From: Takakia lepidozioides
Taxonomy: Eukaryota; Streptophyta; Takakiopsida; Takakiales; Takakiaceae
Direction: 5' to 3'
Assembly: GCA_030704615.1 (NCBI GenBank)
Contig: CM060731.1
Span: forward strand, 31,558,001-31,622,000
Length of the DNA: 64,000 nt
A program made the position numbers and the translations under genes. Under the pieces are notes generated by a model. The model searched no databases. It was not told the origin of the DNA and saw nothing but the letters and a program-made list of their open reading frames with translations. How positions within the stretch are numbered: position 1 is the stretch's first letter; each line of letters opens with the position of its first letter. Positions 1 to 12,717 of this stretch are shown in pieces.

Positions 1-1699
1 TGGGCCAACTGCATAGGCTTTGAATATATATATATATATATATACTAAACAGTAGACGGAGGCCCTGGAAATGCAATAAAATGTGACATAGAGAATATAA
101 ACTTTTTTGAAGTTGAACCCCAAGGTGGATAAAGGCTTTATGCAAACTTGCATTGAAACTCATTCAGTTCAAGACTTACAACAAGCTCAAATGCTAGGTA
201 ATCCACAAGGCGTAACACACTTAGGCCATGCCGTTTATGTAGGGAAGAGAGAAATTCATGATTCTTAATTGAATTATAATATTTTATTAATAATTTGGTT
301 CACCTTTGGTCCATCTGAATGATTGGAAGCATTTATATATTCATGGGCTCTTGACCATGCATCATATAATTTAATATGTATTTGATAAAATTTATTTAAT
401 TGGGAGGCTGTGCCAACTAGCCTACCCATACTCATGGTTGTGAGAGCATATTGCTGCTCCCACCACCGGTATTCCTCCGCCTCTTGGTATTGAGCAATTT
501 GGGGTCATGTAGCTCGGCTAGCGAGGACGGTAGGACATCTCCTAGAGGACTTTGAATCCTGGCCTAGAATCTTCCTGACGAATGCCAAACACCAAACTCC
601 CTACACCAAATCAAGCACATTCATCCACTCCAACCGTACATACATTAACACTCCAAAAACACACTCACCTGGAGAGCCCAAGCTCCCAGGTTTAAATGTT
701 TAAATAGATCATCTAGCCACTCCTGACATATATCAGGAAAAAACATCAGCTGCAGACTGCAGACCCCACAATTAAACTAAAGTGAAGGAGTCCGGAATCC
801 GTGTTTTCCTTTTTGGCAAAAAATTGCCAGATTTCGTTCTGGAAACTCGGTCAGCTACTTGTAACAAAGGAATTATGTGAGGTAAAATCCGAGATTTTCG
901 CCAGAAAGCAGCAGGAGATAAGCCTAATCTTGCCGACATGGACCAATGATTATGGGACACCTGGAATATAGTCACTTTTCTTACTTTGTCACCTCGATAT
1001 TCTCGCCACATGGGCACTGGGTGAAACTCACAGGTGGCGGAAATATGAAAAAAAAACACAGAGATACCTTACTAAAGGGAATACGCAGAGTTTGTAGATC
1101 CGTCAAACTGCACTCGGTGAAGGCAGAGTTAAAAGGGGCAAAGTTTCACAACCCATGAGTCAGATTCAGATACTCGGCCCGGGTTTAGACACATGCCATG
1201 ATATGTGCGGCTAAAATCGTTTTGGCTGCTCATCTCAGGCGCTCGTTGGGATGACGTGACAGGCTGAAACGAAAGATGTTTAAAGTGTCGACAGGCTAAA
1301 ATGCGGACGGCCAAGCCTCCATTTCGTACTCCACGACGTGCACTCCATCTCCATCTCAGGGAAACGTAACCACTTAGCAAAACATCGGCAAAACCTTTTG
1401 GCCGCTCGACCATTCTTGGGATGACCTAAAAGCTCGTTCTCAGTTTTGGCCCCTCAAAAGTGCCACATATGCATCCAGCAGTGCCACCTAGATTGGGAGT
1501 TTTTCATTGACCGGCCACGTCTAAACTATCAAACCTGAAATTCGTCCAATCATTGACCACCAAAACAAAATAAAACAGGTGGACGCTTTGCTGAAGCAAC
1601 GCGTAATCACTTGACTCCATAGGGCTATGGTCTTCCAGTGGGAAGGTGGACACGGTATCATTGACCACCATCGCATTTGGGCGCAGTCTAACCCCGGCC
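1..1699. other. intergenic, no gene seen
   Basis: No convincing coding exon on either strand. A short (TA)n microsatellite lies near 26-45. The stretch just below 1700 would hold the 3' untranslated region of the minus-strand dehydrogenase gene. Confidence 0.5.
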
Positions 1700-3151
1700 T
1701 CAGAATTCTATCTCTTGCCGCTCAGCCCAGAACTTTCCTGAAGGCCCTCCAGGAGGCTGGAGAGCTAGCCACACCCCAGTGTCAGCACCCACTCCAACCG
1801 GGTGGGGTCCAGTCCACTGGGGCCTGGGCTTGCGCGTAGGCCGTCGGGCAGAGAGCGCCTGAGCCATCATATCCGTTTCAGTAACCCCGGGACAGTAGCT
1901 GTTGACGACGATACTCTCGTCTTGCGGGCGGCCAGACAGGGCGCGGTGCAGTATGCTCACGTACGCATTCACCGCCATCTTCGAAACAGCGTACACCATT
2001 CCGAAATCGGGCCAACCCTTTTCCTTCCAAGTCCCAGCACTCACATCTTGGAGAAACTCAACAATGAAATTGTTGACAGTGGCTTCTTCGATGTGTTCCC
2101 GATCAGCCAACTCTTCATGAAACTTGTTTTCCAAGAACTGAAAAGGCAGTCAAAGAAACCACGTTACAGAAAACTATTTAAACCGATGTACTACCGCAAG
2201 ACAAGATGAGGAGACAAAAGCCCAGCCTGCTAGAGGCAAAGCTGGATAGACATTAATATGTCGCGATCTGATGAGGGAAGAAAGAGATCAATTCCACAAT
2301 GTCGGAGAGGGAGACCTGCAGAAGGCCAACTCGAGAGGAAACCACCACAATGCGAGCACCAGCCTGAGTCTGTCGTAAAACAGGGAGCAAGGCTTCTGTT
2401 ACACGCTTGACCCCGTCAAAGTTGGTGTTTATAACAGCTTTTGCATCTGCTACATCCGGAGGTCCAGTCTTGACGATCCCAGCATTATTTACCTGCCCAC
2501 GACAAAATGGACAAGTTTTTCAACTTCCAACAAAAGACTGGTACCCCGCCCCCCTCAATTTCTAACTTCTTCAGTGAGTGTCCTAGTGGCTCGCGTCTGT
2601 CTTTATAAGAGTCTAGTATCATCTTTACTGGGCCTGGATCTTTTCCAGACAGTAGGAGGGACAGGATCCCGGGCAGTTATAACACGCCCTCTGAATTGGG
2701 GAATTATTGCCAAACTCACCAAGATATCGATACCACCATAAGTGTCGCGAAGCCAATTTGCCAGTGTCCGTGCAGAATCTTCGCTGGTGACATCGAGAAG
2801 ATGGAAAGCAACCTGTTGTAACCCTTCTTTTTTCAAAGCTTCCAGAGCCTCACGCCCACGATGTTCATCGCGTGCAGTTAGAACTATGGTGATCCCATGC
2901 TTTGCCAATTGTCGTGCAATCTCGAAGCCTATGCCCTTGTTGGCCCCCGTCACCACTGCCACTGTGTCCTTCGACCACCACCTCCTTCTGCACGCTTACG
3001 AGTAGCCAAGTCAGATCAGCAGAACCGGGGTAAAGATTATCTAAAACTAGATTTTAAAACCATCGAACATCCACCACATCAAATCCACAGCGTATGCGAA
3101 GCTATGACGAGCGGGATGAGAGTCGCAGACTCACTCTGTATCTGAATCCAT
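1700..3151 (-). CDS. short-chain dehydrogenase/reductase (carbonyl reductase / salutaridine-menthone reductase type)
   Basis: Four exons on the minus strand: 3151-3135, 2987-2720, 2492-2316 and 2137-1700. All introns are GT-AG, phase is kept, and the total is 900 nt (299 aa plus stop). The start is the ATG at 3151; its 17-nt exon joins to give MDSDTERRWWSKDTV, a usual N-terminus for plant cytosolic SDRs of this type. Seen: cofactor motif TGANKGIG, NNAG (formed exactly across the exon 2/3 junction), a serine in VVVSS, the catalytic YAVSK and, near the C-terminus, a GADTGVWLALQPPGG...GKFWAERQEI tail typical of the carbonyl reductase branch. Known family role: NAD(P)H-dependent reduction of carbonyl compounds, monomeric, cytosolic. 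The substrate cannot be told from sequence. It looks intact. Confidence 0.9.
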
Positions 3152-4202
3152 GGCTTCCTCCCCGTGATCAATTCTACTTCCCAGCTGCTGTTTGGACCGC
3201 GTGGCCTTCACTGTGTGACTGCAGCGTCTCCTTCCCTTCTTTCTGTTCTATGTATACTCTCTCAACAGTCCCAGTCTCCGTCTTCCTCGGAATTAGCATC
3301 TTCGCACGTGTAGAGTGGGCATCACACAATCACTACCACAGTGTAGTCCTGATTCACACGTATCTCAAATCGACCTTCCGACGCAGCATCTTCACCGCTT
3401 GGTTAACTGCCAACCAACCTTCAAGCACTGACGTTCTCTGATGACAGATCTGCATATGTCATTCGCGCGGAGGAAGCTGCACCCGTGAACTCATTTGACA
3501 CCTATGGCAGCACTTACACTCTGGACTAGGTGAGCTCTGCTACGGACTTGGTAGCCGGGGAGGCAAGACCGGCTAGGAGGTGTAGCCGCACACCTGTAGT
3601 GCCTGTCCATCCACGAAGTCTTGAATATGCATGCAGTAGAATATACAATAACAATTTGCCCATCCAGGTACATGCATGACGAACCAAAAGTGATATGACT
3701 TTTGTACTTGCAGGGTATCAGATATTGGTCCGACCATCGCGAAACGTTTGTTTGGTGTTTCATTCAAAGCCTTCGGTTATGTTACTTGGAATGTGCAGTG
3801 AAGCCTGTTTCCCACAGCTAGTTGAAGCTACCATCTCAAGTACAGTTGGTCACTCGTCCAGTAGTTCCGTATGATCCTTCTGCTTTGTAGAGCCCAAAGC
3901 AAGTTATGTATTTTAATTGGATGAACTGCAAGGGGAAAATATTTGGAGCAGACAAACAATGTACTTATCGAGTTAGCTCCCCATCACGAATGCTGTTTCA
4001 GGTCGGTGGAGGCTGCAAGATCATCCCAGCACAGCTTTGGGCCGAACATGTCCTCCACAGGTTCATATGCCTTCAAAAGATGCAGGCGTGTCAGAGAGAA
4101 CCGCGACTGGAATAAAATTTTCCACTAACTAGACGAGGTCCCGTCGGCCTAAGGCGTTCCGAAGGACGCGCCAGGATCAATTACGAATTGTTAGGGTGAG
4201 CA
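3152..4202. other. divergent intergenic region
   Basis: Lies between the minus-strand dehydrogenase start and the plus-strand mini-RNase III start, so it should hold both promoters. No coding exon or recognisable repeat seen. Confidence 0.4.
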
Positions 4203-6640
4203 ATGAGGCTGTCGATGGTGCAGGCGTTGTCTACTCGGCAAGTCTGTGATTGCTCTTGGCCTTGGGTGGTCCCCTCAGAGACCCTCCTACCACAGCAGCA
4301 TTCGGGGGACACAAAGAAGAAGAAGCAAGCTAAAATTCCTGCAAGGCCTGCGAGGCAACGTGTGGATCTTCCAAAGCTCTTGGATCGTCTGCCTCCCCAT
4401 TCCAACGGTATGGTCTTCATTCTCTGCTATGGTGCCACTTTCGCTAGAATCTCAGATTTGTGGCCGGCTCAGCAAAGCCAACTGATTAACTCTGCAGGAA
4501 AGCTTCCCTGGGTTTCCACAAGGAAGTTCCAGCACACAGCATGTGAACAATCCAAGTCCAGTGCCCTGGATACAGACCGAGTTCTAGGTGTATTTGGTCC
4601 AATACTGCAATCTGGGTATTAAGTATACAAAGTGGGCTAGAGCCTTTGGTGAAATTCCAGCTACTTTAGATACAAGCATGTAGGTCTGAGACAGCATGCA
4701 AAGAATTTTGAAGACTGGATGGACTGCTGGGCAGGGCTTGGGGCAAGGCTGGAAAGTACGCACGTGTGGCTGCCACCACCTCCTCGAGTGGAGAAGCCAC
4801 GAGCCATGCATAATGCAGCTTCCCTTGCATACTTGGGTGATGCTGTTTATGAGGTTCTTGTTTCTGGCATTTCTCATTCTGGGTTTGTACAATTGGTTAA
4901 GACTAGTAATTTCTGTCTGTTGAGGTGGGGAAATGTTGACTTGAGAGGGATGGGTGTTGGCAGATGTATGTGCGGTGCCATTTTTTGACACCCCCACAAA
5001 GTTTAGACAAGTACAACAGCCGCGTCATGGCCTTGGTATGCTGTGAAGCACAGGTTTGTATGATGAGACCCTCAAGTCGAAATGGCTGTTAATTGCACTA
5101 GGTATGAGGTATATGGGTTCAGGATCCCTGGTCCTTCCTTGTAACAATGTTGGTTCCAGGACTTTGTCTGGGATAGTACTGTCATCAGTACATATGACTC
5201 AGACACTCAGCAGGCTATGGTGGTCTGATTGTAATGAATTTCCTGCTCTGTTTGGATCAGAACAACTAGACATGTTGTTTCGTGCTCTAGTGCATAGTCA
5301 GCTTCTTTCAAATGTCTTGTAAGCATTTGGTGGAAGTTGAAGCAAGCAAGGCGCAGATGAATGCGTGTTGACATCTTGTAGACATTTGGCAGGATGCGTT
5401 GCTGCGGCGTTTAGTCAAAGATGACTTCCTTTCAGATGAAGAGAGGTAGCAGCATCCTGACTATGACATGAGTGGGTGAATCAATATTTGCACCATGCAA
5501 TAGTCAGATCCTAAACCACCGGATGCTTGAAGTGTATGAGCCAGAACTCCTTTACTATGGACTTATAGACTGGTTTTCCATGCAACCAACATGATGTTGT
5601 TTGTGGTCCACTGTATCTATTTTATAAGAGGCAATTACACTGGCCTGAGCAAACCCCTCCCCTTTCAAATAAACCACATCCTGTGATTAAGCCAGGTTTG
5701 AGTGTTATGTGTGTGGCATTGAACATGTAGGATGTAAAGTGGATGTTAACTTTATCACAAACCAAGAATTCGGGTGGTTGGCAGGAATGTGGTCAGGTGG
5801 GGAAAGAACATTGAATCAGGGCAAAGACGTGCAACGAGGCGAGCTGGAGCAGCAATGTACAGTAGTGCATCGTCCTTGGAAACTCTCGTAAGGCCCATCT
5901 TCTCTCTTTCTGTTGTGCCCTTGAAGAGAAAAGGCTGGACTTCTGCTATTCCACTACTGCTGATTGATGTGACTATCTACCTTAGAATTGTTTGAGTCAT
6001 CATTGTGATTTATGTAAATGGGAAACTAGTATATGTGTCAGTGAGGCAGGCGGCCAATTTCAACTGACAACTCCATGAGTTCGGATAAGACCTGCTGCTG
6101 TACAAAATATCAGAACCTATTTGGAGTAAAAGACATATCAACTTCTCTATGCTAAGAACTAAGCCAGAGAAAGAAAAAGGAATTTATTTCATCTGCAGAA
6201 GGCTCCAGGGAACACCAATAGAAGAATAATGAATAACAAAGAACAAGAGAAATGAGGTCTAAATGTCTCTGCCTTGATGAGCAGCCACTGGAAAGGGATG
6301 GGGATAAGGAATGAGTACTTAATGAGGCACCTTCCCAATGCGTTGACAAAGGCAGGGGGGGTGCATGGTAAGTATCAATTGGCTTGTGGGGTGGATTCTG
6401 AGTGCTGTTATGCATAGAATAGAATTAACTGAGAAGCTGTGTGTTATATGTCGGTATGGTGTGCAGATAGGATATCTTTATCTGACCAATGGGCTACGGC
6501 TCAAGGAACTCATGGCTAAACTTGGATTCAGTGATGAGAGCAGCTCCTTGCTTGCTGGGTTAAGCTTTGGTCAATCAACCACAGATGGTAGGCCCAGCAC
6601 ACAACAACCACATCCACTGTCTAATGCAACCGAACCTTAG
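4203..6640 (+). CDS. mini-ribonuclease III, probably plastid
   Basis: Six exons: 4203-4407, 4735-4853, 4964-5053, 5393-5445, 5785-5887 and 6467-6640. Phases agree at every GT-AG junction; total 744 nt, 247 aa. The first exon (about 68 aa, basic, no conserved domain) looks like a transit peptide region. The RNase III fold follows: NAASLAYLGDAVYEMYVR holds the family's acidic residues (D and E of YLGDAVYE), then SLDKYNSRVMALVCCEAQ, DALLRRLVKDDFLSDEER, VRWGKNI, RRAGAAMYSSASSLETL and IGYLYLTNGLRL. There is no double-stranded RNA-binding domain, as expected for mini-III. Known role of plant members: dimeric nuclease in plastids acting in 23S rRNA maturation and intron turnover. The C-terminal tail after KLGFS is short and not conserved. 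Looks functional. Confidence 0.92.
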
Positions 6641-8118
6641 AGGTTTGATAACTTTGAGAAGCCCCAATGGTGTGCAAGATAACAGACTGGGATACCATAC
6701 TGAACATTTCCCTGTATGGTTCTTGAATAGCAGGATCTTCATCAGCAGATGTCTTGGTGAAGTCGCAATTTTCTCTCAATTTTCATCAATTAGGTCACCT
6801 AGTGAAAGACATCTGCTGGATGAATAAAGAGGGATTGTGGATGTTGTCCGGCTCTCTGTTTTGGCAGTGTACTTTCAAAGCATAGACGGACCCAAGGAAT
6901 TTGGATTCCAAGTAGGCTTTCTAGACATTTTAGGAGCCTTAGGTCACTACAGCAAATCTGGGGAAATCTCTACCCCCCCCCAAATTCACACACAAAGCAC
7001 ACCCCCTAAATTTTAGGTCTTCCACTATGCAATTTGAGAGAGCACCTTGTATGTGCCCGTAATTGTGAATTGGAGGCCATTCACCAAAGAGACACATGGG
7101 TATTGGAAAATTTTCACGCTCAACCCATTTTTTTGTCATGTAATTTCATTTGGGTTCCAATTTTTGTCATTTCTTTAATTATAATCTCCCATATGCGGCG
7201 GTCAAACCTGCCCAGATATCTTGATGGTGTTCATGTTGTCTTGAAGCTCACAACAGACGTTGATGGCATGTTCTAAAACCATGTGTGGCAGGGTATGTGA
7301 TTGTGTGCAATATGTCAAATCAACAACTTCATGGCATTATCTAAAACAGGTACAGAGGCAGGCCTACATGGGTGATCAACTTCTGCAATCTTCCACCATA
7401 ATTGACTTACATAGGCTGTGCTTTGTCTTGCAACCCCTCTTCTCCTGTCTTCACGGCTTCCTTTTCCAGTCATAGCTCTGTGTGTTGAATTGAAGGAGTC
7501 ATTTACTGAGTCCTCCAGACAGAGTTCCAAGGACCCATTGACTAGCTGGGTCCAGAAGTCAAGCCTGACAATCCACTCAAGCATGATGTGTCCAAACTCA
7601 ATGATTCTAGGCGTCTCAAGGACGTTTCATGACTACTTGACACATGCGAAAACCTGCTTGAGTGGGCCCAACAATACTCAACTCAAAAACCGTTATATAA
7701 CGCCACACTTACATGATGGAGACCTGCAAATCACATATTACCATCTAATATGCGACAGGGCATGGTGGCATGTACACAGCATCCTTGTCTAAGGTAAGAA
7801 TTAAAATACAGAGTATCACCCCATACACCAACTAGGACGGGGACTGTAGATGCCTCCTGAGTTCAAAGGGCAACACTTCTAACCCCACAGCTTGCTTTTC
7901 AGATGCAGACAACAGTTGTGCAGATAGAATTGATACTAGGACTAGCAGCGTCCTGAGACAGACAGAAAGACATGGGCACCGTTGCAACAAATTGGAATTG
8001 ATTCTATTTGAGGTACACAATAGACTCGCATGATGGAGACAACAAATTACGTTAAAAAAAAGTGGCTCTCTAAATTCATGAAGGAGAGCCATTTGAACTC
8101 GTATCACAGAATCCCATG
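6641..8118. other. convergent intergenic region
   Basis: Separates the 3' ends of the mini-RNase III and IF-3 genes. Short open frames here show no family similarity I can recognise. Confidence 0.4.
6823..6828 (+). terminator. possible polyadenylation signal of mini-RNase III
   Basis: AATAAA about 185 nt after the stop codon of the mini-RNase III gene. Its position is suitable; no other support. Confidence 0.3.
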
Positions 8119-11100
8119 TCAAACAGTGGCTGGTTCTTCACTCTTCTCAGCTTCTTGCGGTTTTAGCTTTGACTTATCTGTTGCAGACTGGGCTTGTGCC
8201 TGTGCCTTTTGCGCTGCAGCTTTGTTGGGTCCAATAGTCATGTTCATCGCTCTCCCCTCAATAGCCATTTTACTCTCAACAACCCCTAGCTGTGATCCGC
8301 CCCCACAGTACAACCAAACTCCTCTTCAAATAAGTAATGAGCACTATAACAACAATGTTGAAAGAGAGCACCTCTATCTCACTTTCCAGCATACAACCTA
8401 GGTCATCAGATTGGTGGGCATCCTGCAGAACTCTCAGCTCATCCCAGGTCCCCAAGACTGCTCACCCTCTGTCCCCAGTAAGCCAAGATAACATAATGAC
8501 AATAAGGTCATGAAGATCAGGGAGCCTACTTCACCAATGTCCTCTGCAAACTTCGCGAAGAGTTTGAATGCAAGGTCTTTGAAGTCCATCTCCCGACCCT
8601 TGAATTGGCACACCACCTTCACCTGAGCACAGTGGAAACCAAGAAAGAGGAAGAGTAACTCAGGAGTCTTTATTCTTGAAGATGGCAGGCTGGTCCCTTG
8701 AGTGCTGACCTCTCTGCATAACAAATTACACCATAACTGTGTAACAGACGACATGGTCATTTTGTTACAGTGAGACCCGTATACTTCAGTAAGAACTTAT
8801 TTACACGAATGCTGCCTGAGAGGTAGTTTCCAGTTCTATGAAGCTACTCTGGGTGTGGATGGTAACTCGTTAATCTAATGGGGAATGAAGAAACTGACAT
8901 AATAATTCGAATAACAGGCCAGCATACAAACCTTGTCACCATCCCTTAAAAAGCGTTGTGCTGCTCGGAGGCGCACATCATAATCATGTGTATCAATATT
9001 GTACCTTCATCACCAAAAAAAGTGCAAATAAGCCAGCAGTTGATGAGGCAGTTTACTGGGGAGGCAAGACACTTCCAGCAGTGACTGTAAAATCCATCCA
9101 ACATGTAAACTGTGCATCCTAAATCAATCAAAGAGACCTTACTGGCAACAGTGGAGGTACAAAGGGAATATTCATACCGCATTTTCAATTCTTTGAGCTC
9201 CTGCCGGCTTGCTAAGAGCAAGAGTGCACCCACCACAAAGCAGAACAGGGTAAGATATTACAGTAATTGAGTCAATACCCTACTGAATTCCTTGCGTACA
9301 TGGTCCATGGCATACCCTTGACAGTATAGTCCACATAAGATACAAACACTCTGAGAGTCAATTGTGGGATTTTAATCCCCGAGGGTAACCAAAAACTGCA
9401 ATGAATGTAGCGGCAACGGAATTTGACAAAGGACCAGCTACAAAACGACCGTTTATAGTCCTCCTAATCGAGGTGTGATACCATGCTGGGGCCATACTAC
9501 AGCACCTCTACAAGAGGATGGTCTCAATGAAATGGCAGAAGAACATACCAGCAGCCTTCTTTTGAGCCTCCCTCTTCTTCTTCTGCAGTTCATACCTATA
9601 TTTACTGTGGATCACAACGCAACAGTGAACTCAGTGGTCGAAACAAGACTTAGTTTACAAACATGTCATGCGAATCCATGATGAGTAAGAAGTATTATAA
9701 AGAGAAGAGTTTTGAGATGAATTCCCTGAGGATCCAGAATCCACAAGATTCTACCGGCACCATCATCTCTCCTGAGTGAGAATGCAAGAAACATAAACCA
9801 AACCATATTACAAACATATACCCATACCTGTAATCCATAACTCTAACTACAGGTGGGTCGGCATCTGGGGATATCATCACCTGCAGCAAAACAGAGTTAA
9901 TTTAGGTCCATCCGTAAGAAGTCCTGAGATTGTGCATTAAGACCTAATTCAACTTCTGATTGTGGTAATGGCACTGACAACTGATCCAAAATGAGAATTT
10001 TGCCATTGTTTGCAGGTTGCCAGAAGGCCCAGGCTGACTCTATTGGTGCTATTAATGCTCATCGTCTCTTGTCAACATACTGATGCTAACTACAATAACC
10101 AAATGTAGGTGCAACATCCGGGCACACATGAAAGGAGAGGGAGTCCCACAAGATCAAGCTCAGCGTCCCTTGATTTCTCAAGTGCTTCCTGTATAGACAC
10201 AACGCCCACCTGCCATTCCATAAGCCCACCCACATTACAATTTCTGTAAAATCTTCGGCAAATTGTGTCAAGGTGCAATATTTAATCCGGCATCCAACCC
10301 AGGAGATTGACAGTGAGGGGACAAAACTGGCCTACATCAGCAATGGTACCTGTTTGGTGAAAACGAACAAGTACATTCTGTCTCTGGTTGAAGCTCAACT
10401 AGTGATGGTCTCTGAATTTGAATGCAGAGATGTTGCAGTACTTGCAAAGCAGGTAAACCAGGAAGATTGTTGAAGTCTTCAGCCAATAAATGGGGGCGTA
10501 CAATTACTTACCACTCACCAGAGAAACTTCTACCAGGGTCTGCAAGGCTTCTGAGAAATTGTGTAAGGACAGTGATAACTTGTCCTTAATTTTATGGCGC
10601 CCAAAAGGTATAGCAGCCCGGGTGCAACACTCACATGCTTTAGGAACTTACTGATAGTGTTGTTATTAGGGTGCGTGACCAATATGGTACTCAATGTGAT
10701 ACCATTGGGTTGCAACAGTTTTCTTACTGTAATCCCACTGTAAGAAGGTCACCTAACCTGGAGGAGGTGTATTCTGTGGAATCAGTATCGACATGGCTGC
10801 TGCATAAGGTGCATGATGAAGTTCGTGGGACCTCCTTAACTCATGCTTTAACAATTGAGCCAAAACCTTGCATACAAAAGAGCATTGACCAGAAGTCTTT
10901 TGCTCCTCGAGTAAACGGCACTGGTAACATTTCTGAGCATCATGCTCAATACACGTACAAGTCTCTCCATGGCTGTAAAATTTTCAAACGAAAGGGAAGC
11001 TGGACACCCAAAATTTTGAGCTAGGACTCACAGTGCACGATGATTCCTGTTGGTTGTGCTAGCTGTATGTCTGTCATGAAACGGGGGGCTTAAAGTGTGA

Positions 11101-12154
11101 CGGAGCATGGGGTGAGAGAGAGAGAGAGAGAGTGTGTGTGTGTGGCTGGCCACAATAAGAAGAACCAGTTGGTTATACAAAGGCTGGCATTGACACCATT
11201 ATTGTAAAGGACAGACAGATACACTGGAAAGAAAGAACCCGAACCAATGGACATACCATGTTTTGTTCTGCGTCCAGCAGCCTAACCGTAGGTGCTCTGC
11301 ATCAACCCCCACTCTGCTCATCAATCTATCTGTCCTACCACAACAAGTAGGATGGCAGCAATTTGTTGCCTTCAATTGAAACTCTCCTTCCCCGATTTTG
11401 CTCTTGCGAAAAACTAATTTGCACGGGAACTCATTCTCTGAGTCACCCTACCGCGGAAATTCATATTTGGGTGCAAGTCTGTCACTCATAACTCCCACTC
11501 ACTTGCTTATGTCCTCCATGTATACTCCCAATCTTCAACTATTCTGAGCGGTTGCCTGTTTTGTGATTCGTGAGCACAACTACAATAACCCACAACGACA
11601 CTAGGATCGAGTTTCAAAGGAGACAGAATGTATACTCATCCGCGTTTCCTTTACCCTTATACAGATACCGTCGCCTTCAGTCTTAGACCAGGCCAGACTG
11701 CGGCCCCCACCCCCCTTCAAATCTCTGCCACAGCCCATCTGCTAAACAGCTTTACCCACCTCAGAAAGCAAGAGACAGGCTACCTGATGTCATTATTGAT
11801 GAGCGGGCCGTCACTCTGAACTTGCTCCTCCCCCGGTGCCCTCCGAGGACTCGTGATGCGCGGCCTTCTCGCCCCTGCAGGAGGCCGGGAGCCTCCAGCT
11901 CTTCCAACTATAACCAGTCTCCCTCTCCCTTCCGTCCCTACATTAAACCCACTAACCCCGACCCTTCCAAACCCATCCCCCGCGCTCACCCTCTCGCGGC
12001 ATTCGCCTGCCGCACTGCTTAGGCATCCACACGAGGTCAAAGAGACACTGGGAATTGCGCATGAGTCAGGATTTGAGTCTCTGAATCCAAAAGATGATTT
12101 ACTGTATGTGTTTGTGAGCGATGTGAGAAAGGGCCGTGCCCCCAGCACAGCCAT
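8119..12154 (-). CDS. organellar translation initiation factor IF-3
   Basis: Nine exons on the minus strand: 12154-11784, 11296-11257, 10209-10150, 9880-9828, 9604-9549, 9211-9178, 9004-8932, 8622-8530 and 8289-8119. All introns are GT-AG with matching phases; total 951 nt, 316 aa. Exon 1 gives an N-terminal extension of about 115 aa rich in Arg, Ser and Gly (transit peptide) ending in the IF3 start GPLINNDIR. Then APTVRLLDAEQNM, VGVVSIQEALEKSRDAELDL, VMISPDADPPVVRVMDY, SKYRYELQKKKREAQKK, the linker, ELKELKMR, YNIDTHDYDVRLRAAQRFL, VKVVCQFKGREMDFKDLA, and EGRAMNMTIGPNK. Both IF3 domains and the basic linker helix are present. Known role: binds the small ribosomal subunit and controls start-codon and initiator tRNA selection in plastids or mitochondria. 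The tail after GPNK is Ala/Gln/Lys rich, as in plastid forms. Confidence 0.94.
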
Positions 12155-12717
12155 ACTCCTGCTCCCCTCTTACCACCTGCTATCCTCCCCTACTGCATGG
12201 AATAGCAGAAGTTAAACCTTGCAATTAAGGGTTAAGGAACACGAGATGCACAGTGCAATATTTGTCTCACGCAGCAACTCTCGCAATGCGAGAGACGGAG
12301 AGTTGAGGAGTTGTGAGGAGATAAGGTCTCTTCCTCACTTTCTGGGAATTTTAAGAAATATTTTTCCCGCTGCTGAAAAAACATTTGAGCGTCGATGCAT
12401 GAGATCCAAGCATCGATATTTTTCTACCATTTATGAGATTTAGATATTGAAGCTGTTGTGATCGTCTTCATCGATCCTCTTCTAGGTTTCCACATGGGCG
12501 ATGTTTCAGGGCTTTCCAAGTTTGCTTGTCTGGTAGATTCTAGTTGGGCAGAAGAGCGTTTGTCACATGTTACTACATGTAGCGTTCGGATTGCAAGCAA
12601 CCATGTGAAGGAGTTAAAATAAAGTCCAGGAGGATTGGGCGATATGTATTGCAGGAAATTCTCGCAAAGGGATGAAGGTGTCTAGGGTACATTGTCTCTG
12701 CGTCTTCTCTACGCAGG
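12155..12717. other. divergent intergenic region
   Basis: Upstream of the minus-strand IF-3 start and of possible 5' exons of the plus-strand OSB/PPR gene. No coding sequence recognised; it would hold the IF-3 promoter. Confidence 0.35.

Noticed and set aside
1627-2209. Plus-strand frames up to 135 codons
   Set aside because: Antisense to exon 4 of the dehydrogenase.
10273-11024. Plus-strand frames of 66 and 117 codons
   Set aside because: They overlap introns of the IF-3 gene on the other strand; no recognisable domain and no consistent splice chain.
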